Assembly: GCF_001463765.1 (NCBI RefSeq)
Contig: NZ_BBWK01000075.1
Location: 1-44,068 of the forward strand
Direction: 5' to 3'
DNA from: Aureimonas sp. AU4
GTDB taxonomy: Bacteria > Pseudomonadota > Alphaproteobacteria > Rhizobiales > Rhizobiaceae
Length of the DNA: 44,068 nt
Both the position numbers and the translations under genes were made by a program. This document shows positions 15,491-24,150 of this stretch, in pieces. Each line of letters opens with the position of its first letter. The stretch's first letter is position 1. The notes beneath the pieces were generated by a model. That model ran no database searches. It was not told where the DNA came from and saw nothing but the letters and a program-made list of their open reading frames with translations.

Positions 15491-17247
15491 GGAGACCGTT
15501 CGGCTGGTGGCGCCGTTCGATCCGATGGAAGCTCGTGGCGATCCTCGCCATGGTCTGCGTCGTTCCAATGCTCATCACGTCGCAGATCGCGGCTTCCGTC
15601 GTGTCGGCGACTTACCAAGAAAACGTCGAATCCTGGCTGACGCAGATCGGCCGCTTCTTCCTGGCCGGCGTCGCGCGCGGCGGAACGGAGGCAGGTCGTG
15701 CGCTGGAGACCCCCGAAATCCGTCGCCGCGTCGATCATATCGCTTCCCGTGTGCGTACCGCGCGTTCGCTTGGGGGATGGAGGGAGGATTCGGAGCCATT
15801 CGGTTTCGACCTCCTGACACTGCGTGAGCCGGACGGGCGGCTCCTCTACTCGAACGAAAGCGTCGAGGAGCTCAAACGCCTTCCGTTTGAAGGCAGCCAG
15901 GCTGTGTATCTTTTCCGTGGAGACGGCCGCACGCTTCTCGTCACCGGGCGCGACCAACGTATCGATACGTCGACCGGACCTGTCGACGTCTTTCTCGGCA
16001 CCTTTCTCGATGCGTCGTTCATCGAGGATATCGATACGATCGGTTCGCTCGACCTCACGCTCTTCTATCGTATCGATGGATCGTTGACCCCGGTTTACTC
16101 GTCATCGGGTGCGCCCGCCGGAAATCGCCTGTCTACGGAAGTCCAGTCTCGGCTCGAGCAACTCGCGCCGGGCGACTATCTCGACACCCCGGGACGCTCT
16201 GACGGCTCGGCGATCGGAGTTTACCTGCCGATCGAGAATGGCGACCAGCTGAACGGCGTGATTGCCTGCTCGCTCGACCTCGATCTCGGAAGCCTTCCGA
16301 TCCTCGGATCGCACCGGCTGCTCCTTCTGGTCTTTGCCACGGGCATGGTTCTCGCCATGCTCGCCGGCATCGTCTTGTCGGCCTTCGTGACGAGACGCGT
16401 CGCGCAGCTGTCGGCCGGCGTCGGTGCGGTCGCGGCGGGTGACTTCACGCAGCGCATCGCCGTCTCGGGCGAGGATGAACTCGACCATCTCGCGATCGCA
16501 TTCAACGCCATGTCGGAGCAACTGCAGGACTATCGCCGTCTCCAAGGGCGGCTCAGACGCAAGGAACGCTTCGCGACGCTCGGAGAGATAGCGGCGGGCT
16601 TCGCACATGAGGTTCGCAACCCGCTCGGTATCATCAAGACGACCGCCGAACTCGTTCAGCGAGGGTCGAGCGTCGAGGCTGACCGGCGACGCCTTGGATA
16701 CGTCGCAGATGAGGTGCGACGCATCGACCGGCTGATCCGCGACTTCCTGGTCTTCGCGCGGCCCGTACAGCGCACGAGCTTGGTGACCTCCGATGAGCTG
16801 ATGCGTCATACGATGGCCTCCTGCCAGACGGCAGCGGACGGTCAGGGCATCGCGCTGATCGTCGAAAATAGGGCGGAAAGTGCTCTTCTGCGCGTCGATC
16901 TCGATCAGATCGTCCAGGCGTTCCTGAACCTCGTCATCAACGCTCTGCAGGCCATGGATAGCCGCGACGCCGGGCGCATCCGCATCGACGTCACCCGGCT
17001 GGCGGAACCCGGTTCGGTGTCCTTTCTCTTTGCGGACGAAGGTCCGGGCATCCCACCGGAACTTCTGGAGCGCATCTTCGACCCCTTCGTCACGACGAAG
17101 GAACAGGGAACCGGCCTCGGTCTTGCGACCGTCTTCGCGATCGTTGAGAGTCATGGCGGCTGGATCGAGGCGCGCAACGGCGAACGAGGGGGAGCGGTCT
17201 TCGAGATAACCCTGCCACTAGCCGAAGCTGCACTCACATCAACCTGA
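15487..17247 (+). CDS. Membrane sensor histidine kinase of NtrB type
   Basis: 586 residues. TM1 at about 17-37, a periplasmic sensing region of about 230 residues that resembles a Cache-type ligand domain, TM2 around 279-301, a HAMP linker (RVAQLSAGVGAVAAGDF), then HisKA with phosphoacceptor His374 in FAHEVRNPLG, N box NLVINALQAMD, G1 DEGPGIP and G2 GTGLGLATV. It passes phosphate to the sigma54 activator encoded 5 bp downstream. ATG 15487 overlaps the preceding stop, supporting it as start. The ligand is unknown; its periplasmic location implies that the signal is outside the cytoplasm, perhaps the exported product or its target. Confidence 0.85.
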   Translation: MRRPFGWWRRSIRWKLVAILAMVCVVPMLITSQIAASVVSATYQENVESWLTQIGRFFLAGVARGGTEAGRALETPEIRRRVDHIASRVRTARSLGGWREDSEPFGFDLLTLREPDGRLLYSNESVEELKRLPFEGSQAVYLFRGDGRTLLVTGRDQRIDTSTGPVDVFLGTFLDASFIEDIDTIGSLDLTLFYRIDGSLTPVYSSSGAPAGNRLSTEVQSRLEQLAPGDYLDTPGRSDGSAIGVYLPIENGDQLNGVIACSLDLDLGSLPILGSHRLLLLVFATGMVLAMLAGIVLSAFVTRRVAQLSAGVGAVAAGDFTQRIAVSGEDELDHLAIAFNAMSEQLQDYRRLQGRLRRKERFATLGEIAAGFAHEVRNPLGIIKTTAELVQRGSSVEADRRRLGYVADEVRRIDRLIRDFLVFARPVQRTSLVTSDELMRHTMASCQTAADGQGIALIVENRAESALLRVDLDQIVQAFLNLVINALQAMDSRDAGRIRIDVTRLAEPGSVSFLFADEGPGIPPELLERIFDPFVTTKEQGTGLGLATVFAIVESHGGWIEARNGERGGAVFEITLPLAEAALTST

Positions 17248-17252
17248 GGGCC

Positions 17253-18638
17253 ATGACACACACGATTCTGATCGTCGACGACGAGGAGCGGCTGCTCGAC
17301 GTTCTGGGAGGCATGCTGGAAAGTCTCGGCTATGGAATCGTTCAGGCTTCCAGCGGTGCGTCGGCGCTCGTAGCCTTGGAGCGTGAGCCGGTGGACCTCG
17401 TTCTCACCGATCTGAGGATGCCCGGCGTGTCGGGGCGAGAGCTCCTGGCCGAAATCCGCCGTGCTCACCCTATCCTGCCGGTCGTGGTGATGACCGCCTT
17501 CACGACGCTGCGCGAGGCGGTGCAACTGATCAAGGGGGGCGCCTTCGATTACATTGGCAAGCCGATCGAGCTGGATGAGCTGGAGGCGACCGTCGGCAAC
17601 GCTCTCAACCTCCACGATGCGCTTCGCGACAACGACCGGCTACGCCGCGAACTCGTCGGCCGCTACAGCATCGATGGCATGGTCGGCAATTCGCCCGCGA
17701 TGCAGGAGGTGATGAAGCTCGTCACCGAAGTCGCCTCTTCACGCACCACGGTTCTCGTGACGGGCGAGAGCGGGACCGGCAAGGAGGTCGTTGCGCGGGC
17801 GATCCACTTCAACGGGCCGCGGCAGCGCAAGCCCTTCGTGGCCGTGAACGCGGCCGCGATACCTGAGCAGCTTCTGGAGAGCGAGTTTTTCGGGCATGTG
17901 AAAGGTGCGTTCACGGGCGCGACCGCCAACCGCGTCGGGCGCTTCGCGCAGGCCGACGGCGGGACCTTATTTCTAGACGAGATCGGCGACATGCCGCTCT
18001 CTCTCCAAGCCAAGATCCTTCGCGTCCTGCAGGAGCGCCAGTTCGAGCCGGTCGGCTCTCCTCAGACACGCAATGTCGACGTCCGCATCGTTGCGGCTAC
18101 CAACCGCGATCTCAAGGCGATGGTCGCGGACGGGCGTTTTCGGGAAGATCTCTTCTATCGGCTCGCGGTGTTCCCGATCGCGCTTCCGCCCTTGCGTGAC
18201 CGGCGCGGCGACATCCCGCTTCTCCTTCAGCGCTTCACGGCGGAGATCGGACTTCAGGTCGGGCGCAGGGGCGTCGGCTTCAGCCCGGCGGCGACCGAGC
18301 ACCTGACGGACTACGGCTGGCCCGGCAACATCCGCGAGTTGCAGAACTGCGTCGAACGGTCGCTCATCACCTCGAAAGGCGCGACCATAGAGGTCGAGGA
18401 CTTGCCCCCCTATGTCGCCGACCGGCCGGCTGCCACCCTCGAAGAGACCCGACCGGTGTTTCCGATCGACCTCGATGCGGCGGTCGACGCTTTCGAGCGC
18501 GGTCGCATCCTCGCGGCGCTGCGCGAGACGAACGGCGTGCAAGTCGAGGCGGCTCGGCTTCTGGGTATCAACGAGCGCAGCCTCTGGCACCGTATCAAGA
18601 AGCATGGCGTCGTCGTGTCGAAGACCGTCGCCGCCTGA
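17253..18638 (+). CDS. NtrC-family sigma54-dependent response regulator
   Basis: 461 residues. Receiver domain with phosphorylated Asp53 in LTDLRMPG and Lys103; AAA+ domain with Walker A GESGTGKE (171-178), the sigma54-contacting GAFTGA (219-224), Walker B GGTLFLDEIG, and the arginine finger region; C-terminal Fis-type HTH (VEAARLLGINERSLWHRIKK). Complete, so it should activate sigma54 promoters. It ends the operon headed by a sigma54 promoter and probably binds the two CTCCAWARTTTGGAG palindromes 6 kb upstream, giving positive autoregulation and coordinated control of the divergent aminotransferase. Converges with the next gene 6 bp away without a clear terminator. Confidence 0.9.
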   Translation: MTHTILIVDDEERLLDVLGGMLESLGYGIVQASSGASALVALEREPVDLVLTDLRMPGVSGRELLAEIRRAHPILPVVVMTAFTTLREAVQLIKGGAFDYIGKPIELDELEATVGNALNLHDALRDNDRLRRELVGRYSIDGMVGNSPAMQEVMKLVTEVASSRTTVLVTGESGTGKEVVARAIHFNGPRQRKPFVAVNAAAIPEQLLESEFFGHVKGAFTGATANRVGRFAQADGGTLFLDEIGDMPLSLQAKILRVLQERQFEPVGSPQTRNVDVRIVAATNRDLKAMVADGRFREDLFYRLAVFPIALPPLRDRRGDIPLLLQRFTAEIGLQVGRRGVGFSPAATEHLTDYGWPGNIRELQNCVERSLITSKGATIEVEDLPPYVADRPAATLEETRPVFPIDLDAAVDAFERGRILAALRETNGVQVEAARLLGINERSLWHRIKKHGVVVSKTVAA

Positions 18639-18644
18639 CGTGGA

Positions 18645-19358
18645 TCAGCGAAGGCCAGACAGGCGAAAGGAAACGTCGAATTCCAGCCCGAGGGTGTTCT
18701 GGACGGCACCGTTTCGGGCGCCATTCCCCGCGAGCGGAACCTGTAATTCGTCGTAGGCTGTTATGGACAGCGTATCGTTGACGGGAACCTTCAGAACGGC
18801 GGTGGCTTCCGCATAGAAGCGATCGCTGACCGGGTTTCGCTCTCTCGTATCGGCCGTGGTGCGAAAATAATCCCGATCGCCGAGGGTCAGGCGCGGACCG
18901 ATCGACGCGGTCGCCGAGCGAATGGGAAATACGGCGTCGCTTCCGAAGGTGACGTGGCCGCCGCCGCCGCGTAGATCGTGGAGCGCCTCGATGCGCAGGC
19001 GCAAGCGATCTTCGACGGCCCAGTATTCGGCAAAGGCACCAGCGTCCAGAGCGAAGCGGCCATCCGCGTAGCGGAAATCGATTGCGGGACCGAACGTCAT
19101 GGGGCCGCTTTCCAACAGCGAGAGTCCCGAGGCATCGTCCGGCGCGCCGAACCCTGCGGGCTCGTCGGCGCGTCGGATATCGATCGTCGTAGGCAAGATC
19201 GACTTGCCACCGCCGGTCGCAACCTCGGCGCTCAATCCAAGCGTTGCGATCCAGCCGGGTGCCGCCATCGAAAGGCCGGCTTCCACGCCATCGTCGGCCC
19301 GCGCCCAACCGGACGCAACGATCATGGGTAGCAGGATGGCGATCCGAACTTTTCTCAT
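18645..19358 (-). CDS. MipA/OmpV-like outer-membrane protein
   Basis: 237 residues. Signal peptide MRKVRIAILLPMIVASGWARA (cleaved near residue 21), then alternating strands with aromatic girdles and a C-terminal strand (LGLEFDVSFRLSGL) in keeping with a beta barrel. Length and layout fit the MipA/OmpV group, whose members bind MltA or act as porins; identity is moderate. Convergent with the response regulator and only 6 bp apart. It might be an outlet for the neighbouring exported product, but it is oppositely oriented and has no visible sigma54 promoter, so that link is weak. Confidence 0.5.
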   Translation of the reverse strand: MRKVRIAILLPMIVASGWARADDGVEAGLSMAAPGWIATLGLSAEVATGGGKSILPTTIDIRRADEPAGFGAPDDASGLSLLESGPMTFGPAIDFRYADGRFALDAGAFAEYWAVEDRLRLRIEALHDLRGGGGHVTFGSDAVFPIRSATASIGPRLTLGDRDYFRTTADTRERNPVSDRFYAEATAVLKVPVNDTLSITAYDELQVPLAGNGARNGAVQNTLGLEFDVSFRLSGLR

Positions 19359-19602
19359 CGACGGTCCCGCTGCCGCTCGGCGTTCGCATCAGGGTTAAGG
19401 ACCAGCGCTCCAACCGGCACTACAGGCAGCACCGAATCAGTGGTTTGCACGGGACTCGTCCGAAATACTCCCTTCGACAACGCGAAATATCGGGGCGCAT
19501 GGTCCGAACTCAGTCCCATTCCACCATTGATGGTTCGCAGATAGGCTCAGACTACCGAAAAGCATTCGGCCACGACAGAGCCGGGCACTGAGTACGACCC
19601 GT

Positions 19603-20766
19603 TCAGCGACCGGGCATCGCATTACCGGCGGGAGTCGCGGAAGGGCGCATGTCCGGCCCAAGGGTTGTGGACGGTCCCGCCGTCGCGGCCCACGTCGCAA
19701 TGGCAATGAAGAACATTGCATAGAGTGCGGCGATGGAACGAAGCACCGATGGGTTCAGTCCGTCGATCACGCGGCGCAGGCGGCGGTAGAGCCAAACGTC
19801 AATTATGCCAAAGGGGATTGCGATGAGGAGTGGCACGACGATCGCCGCCACCCAGAGAAGCGGCGTTGGAAGCGGTGGGCGACCGATCAGCAGACCGATG
19901 ATCAGGGGAACGTGACAAAGGTAGAGCGCGTAGCTCCAGTCGCCGTACCGGTCGAGTATCCGCAGTCCTGCGGCCTGTCCCGTCGCCTCACCTTTCGATC
20001 GTGAGACGCAGAGACCGACGAGGACGACAGCCGCGAAGGCCGCAACCCAGCGATCGACCCCAAATCCCCCCATTCCAAAACCGAACGTGACGATGACGGC
20101 GACGGCCGCAACGACCGGGTTGAAGACGCCTCTTGCCCGAAGCGAGGGGATAAGTAGCCCCCCGGCGAATGCGGCGTTGACCGCCATGATCGGCATCAGA
20201 TCGATCGTCGGCGTCAGAATGGTCTGAGCGGCGGGAAACGCCCACGTCCCGCCGGCGGACACCAGAAGCCAGCCCCCTGCGACCAGTGGAAGGCGGTGCC
20301 GCAGCCCTAGTAGGGCGAGGCCATAGAGCAGGACATAGAAGGTGATCTCGAAAAGCAGGGTCCATTCGACCCCGAGATAATAGATCCGCCCCTCGCCGAT
20401 GGGCACGAGGCTGAGGGCGAGGACATCGAAATCGAGCCATTTGCGCCGCGCGAAATACAGCGCGCCGAAGATGATGAGGAAGATCGGGTAGATGCGCACC
20501 AAACGATGCACGAGGAAGGTCGCGGCGTCGGTTCTCGGCAGGATCTCGGCCATCAGATATCCCGACAGCGCGAAGAAGATGGCGACGCCGAGGAAGCCGA
20601 GCCGTCCGTCGAAGACCGCGGCGAAGCGGCTATCTCCCGTGAATCGCTCGAGATAAACGCCGGCGTGATAGACCACCACGCTGAGCGCGGCCACCGCGCG
20701 AAGCCACTGCAACTCACGGCTGCGCCGGCCACGGTCTCGCGTCAGCAAGCCGGGTGACAGGCTCAT
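19603..20766 (-). CDS. Membrane acyltransferase family 3 protein
   Basis: 387 residues with about ten membrane helices. Family landmarks: RELQWLRAVAALSVVVYHAG (first helix with catalytic His), FLGVAIFFALSGYLM, and RLVRIYPIFL. This family O-acylates sugars on exopolysaccharide, lipopolysaccharide, Nod factors or glucans at the inner membrane. ATG 20766 is preferred to longer options because it follows 13 bp after the stop of the phosphatidylcholine synthase gene, the usual spacing within an operon. Acceptor unknown. Confidence 0.8.
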   Translation of the reverse strand: MSLSPGLLTRDRGRRSRELQWLRAVAALSVVVYHAGVYLERFTGDSRFAAVFDGRLGFLGVAIFFALSGYLMAEILPRTDAATFLVHRLVRIYPIFLIIFGALYFARRKWLDFDVLALSLVPIGEGRIYYLGVEWTLLFEITFYVLLYGLALLGLRHRLPLVAGGWLLVSAGGTWAFPAAQTILTPTIDLMPIMAVNAAFAGGLLIPSLRARGVFNPVVAAVAVIVTFGFGMGGFGVDRWVAAFAAVVLVGLCVSRSKGEATGQAAGLRILDRYGDWSYALYLCHVPLIIGLLIGRPPLPTPLLWVAAIVVPLLIAIPFGIIDVWLYRRLRRVIDGLNPSVLRSIAALYAMFFIAIATWAATAGPSTTLGPDMRPSATPAGNAMPGR

Positions 20767-20779
20767 GCCGTCCGCCACC

Positions 20780-21532
20780 TCAAGGATGCGGAGAGCCACG
20801 GTGCGCCTTGAGGTGGTCCACGAGCTGGAGGACACCAGCGACGGCGAACAGATAGACACCCGTCAGCATGATCGCCACGCGCACGAAGGCCGGCGCATTG
20901 AACGACGTCGCCATGGCCCAGATGCCGAGGATCGCCCAGGCGGCGAAGACGGCGAGGTTGATGGGCCGCAGCCTGACGAAACGGACCGGATGCACGAACT
21001 TGATCGGCAAGAAGGTCGCGAGCGAGCAGAAGACGACGAAGAGAAAGGCCGTGAGTTCGTTCGGCCGCGTCGCGAAGAAGGTGAAGACGACCATATTCCA
21101 GGTCACAGGGAAGCCCCGGAAGGAGTTGTCCTTCGTCTTCATGCGCGTGTCGGCGTAGTAGACGGCGCTGGTGATGACGATCAGCGCGGCGGCGACGAAG
21201 CTGAGCGGCCGTCCGATGATGCCGGACTGATAAAGCGCGAAGGCCGGGATCAGGACGTAGGTCGAGTAGTCGATGATGTTGTCGAGCGTGTCGCCCGACC
21301 AGTTGGGCAGAACGCCCTTCACGTCGTAGCGGCGCGCCAGCGGGCCGTCGATCCCGTCGACGAAGAGGGCCAGGCCCAGCCATGCGAACATGTCGACCCA
21401 GTGGCCGTTTGCCGCGGCGATGATGGACATGAAGGCCCAGAACGCCCCGCTGGCGGTTAGGAGATGAACCGAGAAGGCCCGCCATTTCTGTGATTGAGTT
21501 GGCACGTCGGCTGCTCGGTGAGACGAATCCAT
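20780..21532 (-). CDS. pcs: Phosphatidylcholine synthase
   Basis: 250 residues. Condenses choline with CDP-diacylglycerol to form phosphatidylcholine in the inner membrane, the one-step route of rhizobia and relatives. The CDP-alcohol motif is clear: DGIDGPLARRYDVKG then WSGDTLDNIIDYSTY, with the Asp triad. Seven or eight hydrophobic helices. ATG 21532 gives the usual family length; the longer frame upstream has a poor N-terminus. Promoter must lie in the 115 bp shared with the divergent monooxygenase gene, which has no obvious sigma54 element. Upstream gene of an acyltransferase pair. Confidence 0.85.
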   Translation of the reverse strand: MDSSHRAADVPTQSQKWRAFSVHLLTASGAFWAFMSIIAAANGHWVDMFAWLGLALFVDGIDGPLARRYDVKGVLPNWSGDTLDNIIDYSTYVLIPAFALYQSGIIGRPLSFVAAALIVITSAVYYADTRMKTKDNSFRGFPVTWNMVVFTFFATRPNELTAFLFVVFCSLATFLPIKFVHPVRFVRLRPINLAVFAAWAILGIWAMATSFNAPAFVRVAIMLTGVYLFAVAGVLQLVDHLKAHRGSPHP

Positions 21533-21647
21533 CGCCGTCAGTATCGCAGGCGGGCTCCTATTGTCATCTCCAAGGGAGCCCGTATCTCCGTTGGCCACGG
21601 AGAGTTGCGCATTCGCAGCGAATGCCGGGACGAGAAGGGATCCTGCG

Positions 21648-22841
21648 ATGGAAACGAGACGCGACATCGTGGTCGTCGGCGGTGGCTTGGCGGGCTACGC
21701 GACAGCACTCGGCTGCGCGAGGCTCGGGTTGGAGACGCTGCTGCTTGCGCCCCCCGCTCCATCGGACGGACGCTCCACGGCCATTATTGGCGATTCGGTC
21801 TCGTACCTTCGGGGTCTTGGTATCGCTCTCGAGTCACTGGAACAGGCGCAACCGCTGGAGGCCATGCGCATCGTCGACGATACCGGACGCCTTCTGCGCG
21901 CGCAGAGCGTCGAGTTTCGCGCGTCCGAGATCGATCTGCCAGCGTTCGGATACAATGTTCTCAACGCGGATCTGGGTGCCGCGCTACGCAAGGCGGCGGA
22001 CGAGGTCGGCTTGCGTCTGGAGGTTCGCTCCGAAGCGGCGGAAGGTTTAGAGACGACGTCGGACCACGCGATCCTGCGGCTCGCGAACGCGACCGTCAGG
22101 ACCCGCCTCGTTATCGGAGCCGACGGTCGTCGTTCCATCGTCCGGAAACATGCGGGAATTTCTATCCGCGAATGGCGCTACCCGCAAACCGCGATCGTGC
22201 TCAACTTCGCGCACGACAAGAGCCACGACGGGGTTTCCACGGAGTTCCATACCCGGACCGGCCCCTTCACCACGGTTCCATTGCCCGGCCGACGCTCTTC
22301 GCTTGTCTGGGTCGAGTCTCCTGAGGAGGCTTTGCGCATTCAGGGTCGATCGCGTTCCGACCTGTCCCGCCTGGTCGAGGAGCGGATGCACTCGATCCTG
22401 GGTGCGGTCGAGATTGAGGACGGTTGGCAGGCCTTCCCGTTGCAGGGGGCGATCGCCAGCCGCATGACGGCTGGACGCGTCGCGCTTGTTGGAGAAGCGG
22501 CGCACGTATCGCCGCCGATCGGAGCACAGGGATTGAATCTGGGCTTGCGAGACGCCGCCGCCCTCGTCGCCGCACTCGGTCGCCACCGCGACGACCCAGG
22601 TGGTGCGTCGATGTTGGCCGACTACGAAGCGCAGCGCCGGATCGACGTCGCCACACGCAGCACCGGTGTCGACTGGTTGAACCGCTCCCTCCTGACCGAC
22701 CTCCTGCCCGTCCAGGCAGCCCGGTCCGTTGCGCTCGGGCTCGTCGGCCGCTCGTCGTTTCTGCGCCGTCTGATGATGCGGGAAGGTATGAGTCCCGGCT
22801 CGTCCCTGCGCGGCCACCGACACGACACGGCGTCGGTGTGA
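21648..22841 (+). CDS. UbiH/UbiF/COQ6-type FAD monooxygenase
   Basis: 397 residues. Hydroxylates the aromatic ring of a quinone precursor. N-terminal Rossmann motif VVVGGGLAGYATALGCARLG, the DG motif VIGADGRRS (about 161-169), and the second FAD motif VALVGEAAHVSPPIGAQGLNLGLRDAAAL (Glu replaces the common Asp in GDAAH). Probably the ubiquinone hydroxylase of the host (UbiL/COQ6 group). ATG 21648 follows AGAAGGGA about 12 bases upstream and gives the Rossmann motif at residue 7, as expected. Divergent to pcs. Confidence 0.8.
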   Translation: METRRDIVVVGGGLAGYATALGCARLGLETLLLAPPAPSDGRSTAIIGDSVSYLRGLGIALESLEQAQPLEAMRIVDDTGRLLRAQSVEFRASEIDLPAFGYNVLNADLGAALRKAADEVGLRLEVRSEAAEGLETTSDHAILRLANATVRTRLVIGADGRRSIVRKHAGISIREWRYPQTAIVLNFAHDKSHDGVSTEFHTRTGPFTTVPLPGRRSSLVWVESPEEALRIQGRSRSDLSRLVEERMHSILGAVEIEDGWQAFPLQGAIASRMTAGRVALVGEAAHVSPPIGAQGLNLGLRDAAALVAALGRHRDDPGGASMLADYEAQRRIDVATRSTGVDWLNRSLLTDLLPVQAARSVALGLVGRSSFLRRLMMREGMSPGSSLRGHRHDTASV

Positions 22842-22926
22842 TCGATCTTTGTATGGCGGTGACTGAGGGTTCGGGGATTGCGGGTTGGACTTGCCGCGCG
22901 AGGGTGGCGGGCGCTAACTCCTCGAC

Positions 22927-23265
22927 ATGAGCACGAACACGACGCAGACCGCCCGGTTCTTCATCGGCCAGATTGTCCGGCACCGGTTCTTCCCGTTCCG
23001 GGGCGTCATTTTCGATGTCGACCCGGAATTCGACAACACGGAAGAATGGTACCAGTCCATTCCCGCCGAGGTGCGCCCACGCAAGGACCAACCCTTCTAC
23101 CACCTCTTCGCCGAGAACGCCGAGAGCGAGTATGTGGCCTATGTCTCGGAACAGAACCTCGTTCCCGACTCGGAAGGCGGGGCCGTAAGGCATCCGCAGA
23201 TCGCCGAGCTGTTCGACGGGCCCTTCGAGGGGGTCTATCGGTTGAAGGAAACGCGGCGGAACTGA
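22927..23265 (+). CDS. hspQ: Heat shock protein HspQ
   Basis: 112 residues with the YccV-like beta barrel: ARFFIGQIVRHRFFPFRGVIFDVDPEF and WYQSIP, then FYHLFAENAESEYVAYVSEQNLVPDSEG, all typical. HspQ is a Lon specificity-enhancing factor that also aids turnover of DnaA in enterobacteria. Single gene ended by a strong terminator at 23280. Confidence 0.9.
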   Translation: MSTNTTQTARFFIGQIVRHRFFPFRGVIFDVDPEFDNTEEWYQSIPAEVRPRKDQPFYHLFAENAESEYVAYVSEQNLVPDSEGGAVRHPQIAELFDGPFEGVYRLKETRRN

Positions 23266-23279
23266 CCCGTCGGAACGAG

Positions 23280-23303
23280 AACGGCGGCCCGAAGGCCGCC
23301 GTT
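23280..23303. terminator. Bidirectional hairpin terminator between hspQ and the locus B gene
   Basis: AACGGCGGCC-cgaa-GGCCGCCGTT, a perfect 10-bp stem with a 4-base loop, followed by TTT. It sits between convergent genes and can end transcription from either side. Confidence 0.75.
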
Positions 23304-23331
23304 TCGATCGGTCGCTTGCGGCAGTCGAAGC

Positions 23332-23961
23332 TTACTGCGCCGAGGTCTGCTTGGCCTTGTTCTGCGCGTCCTCGAACTTCTGACGTCGGGCTTCGGCCTG
23401 GCTCTGCAGCGCGTCGTTGAGCTGCTGCTGGCGCTGGGCGATCTCGGGCTCGGCACGCGCCGGGCCGTCATAGGCCTGCTTGAAACCGGTGAGGGTGACG
23501 GTGATCGGGTTGGGCTGGCGCTGGAAGTTGACCGACGTGACCTTCAGCGTCTTGCCCTTCTTCATCGCGGCGACGATCGCGTCCGACAGCTCGACCTCGG
23601 CGATGCAGCGGTCCGGGAAGCAGACCGAGTAGTTCAGCGCTTGGGGCTTGTTCTCGTCGACCTGCAGCTGGACGCCGGCCGGGATGACGCGGCCCGTCGG
23701 GACGACGGCCTGCAGCACCTTCTGGTTGACCTTCCCCGTCACGTTGATGAGGTTCACGGCGGTGATGAGCTGACGGGTGTCGGCGATCATCGTGTACTGC
23801 GTGTTGCAGATGTTGTTGTCGCCCTGCGGAGAGCAGACCTTGAACCACTCCGCCGGCACCTGCTGCTGGGCGGCGGCCGCGCCCGACATGGCCGCTCCGG
23901 CGGCCGCAGCCAGTCCGGCCACGATCGCCACACGGCCGGCAATGTTGAAACGGGTTGTCAC
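23332..23961 (-). CDS. Invasion-associated locus B family protein
   Basis: 209 residues. Periplasmic protein named after Bartonella IalB; widely kept in Hyphomicrobiales, exact role unclear. Signal peptide (TTRFNIAGRVAIVAGLAAAAGAAMSGAAAA) then the family body VCSPQGDNNICNTQYTMIADTRQ...GKVNQKVLQAVVPTG, with conserved cysteines CSPQ..CNTQ and CFPDRC. The GTG at 23961 is taken as start since it begins the signal peptide and has no better upstream candidate; the open frame further upstream covers the opposite gene. C-terminus is Gln-rich and coiled. Confidence 0.8.
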   Translation of the reverse strand: MTTRFNIAGRVAIVAGLAAAAGAAMSGAAAAQQQVPAEWFKVCSPQGDNNICNTQYTMIADTRQLITAVNLINVTGKVNQKVLQAVVPTGRVIPAGVQLQVDENKPQALNYSVCFPDRCIAEVELSDAIVAAMKKGKTLKVTSVNFQRQPNPITVTLTGFKQAYDGPARAEPEIAQRQQQLNDALQSQAEARRQKFEDAQNKAKQTSAQ

Positions 23962-24150
23962 GGGATGGTCGTCCTTTTCTGGAGCGCGGTTCGGTCCGCC
24001 GGTTCGGGGCTGCATAACCGCCTGTCGGGTCTTCTGCAAATGAGGCCGTTTGAAGACCTGCGCGAAGCTGGACTCGACCGCGCCGCAGGTAGGCAAGCGG
24101 CTGACGATTCGATAGTTTTCGGCCGGAAATAACCGGAGACATCCCTCGAA

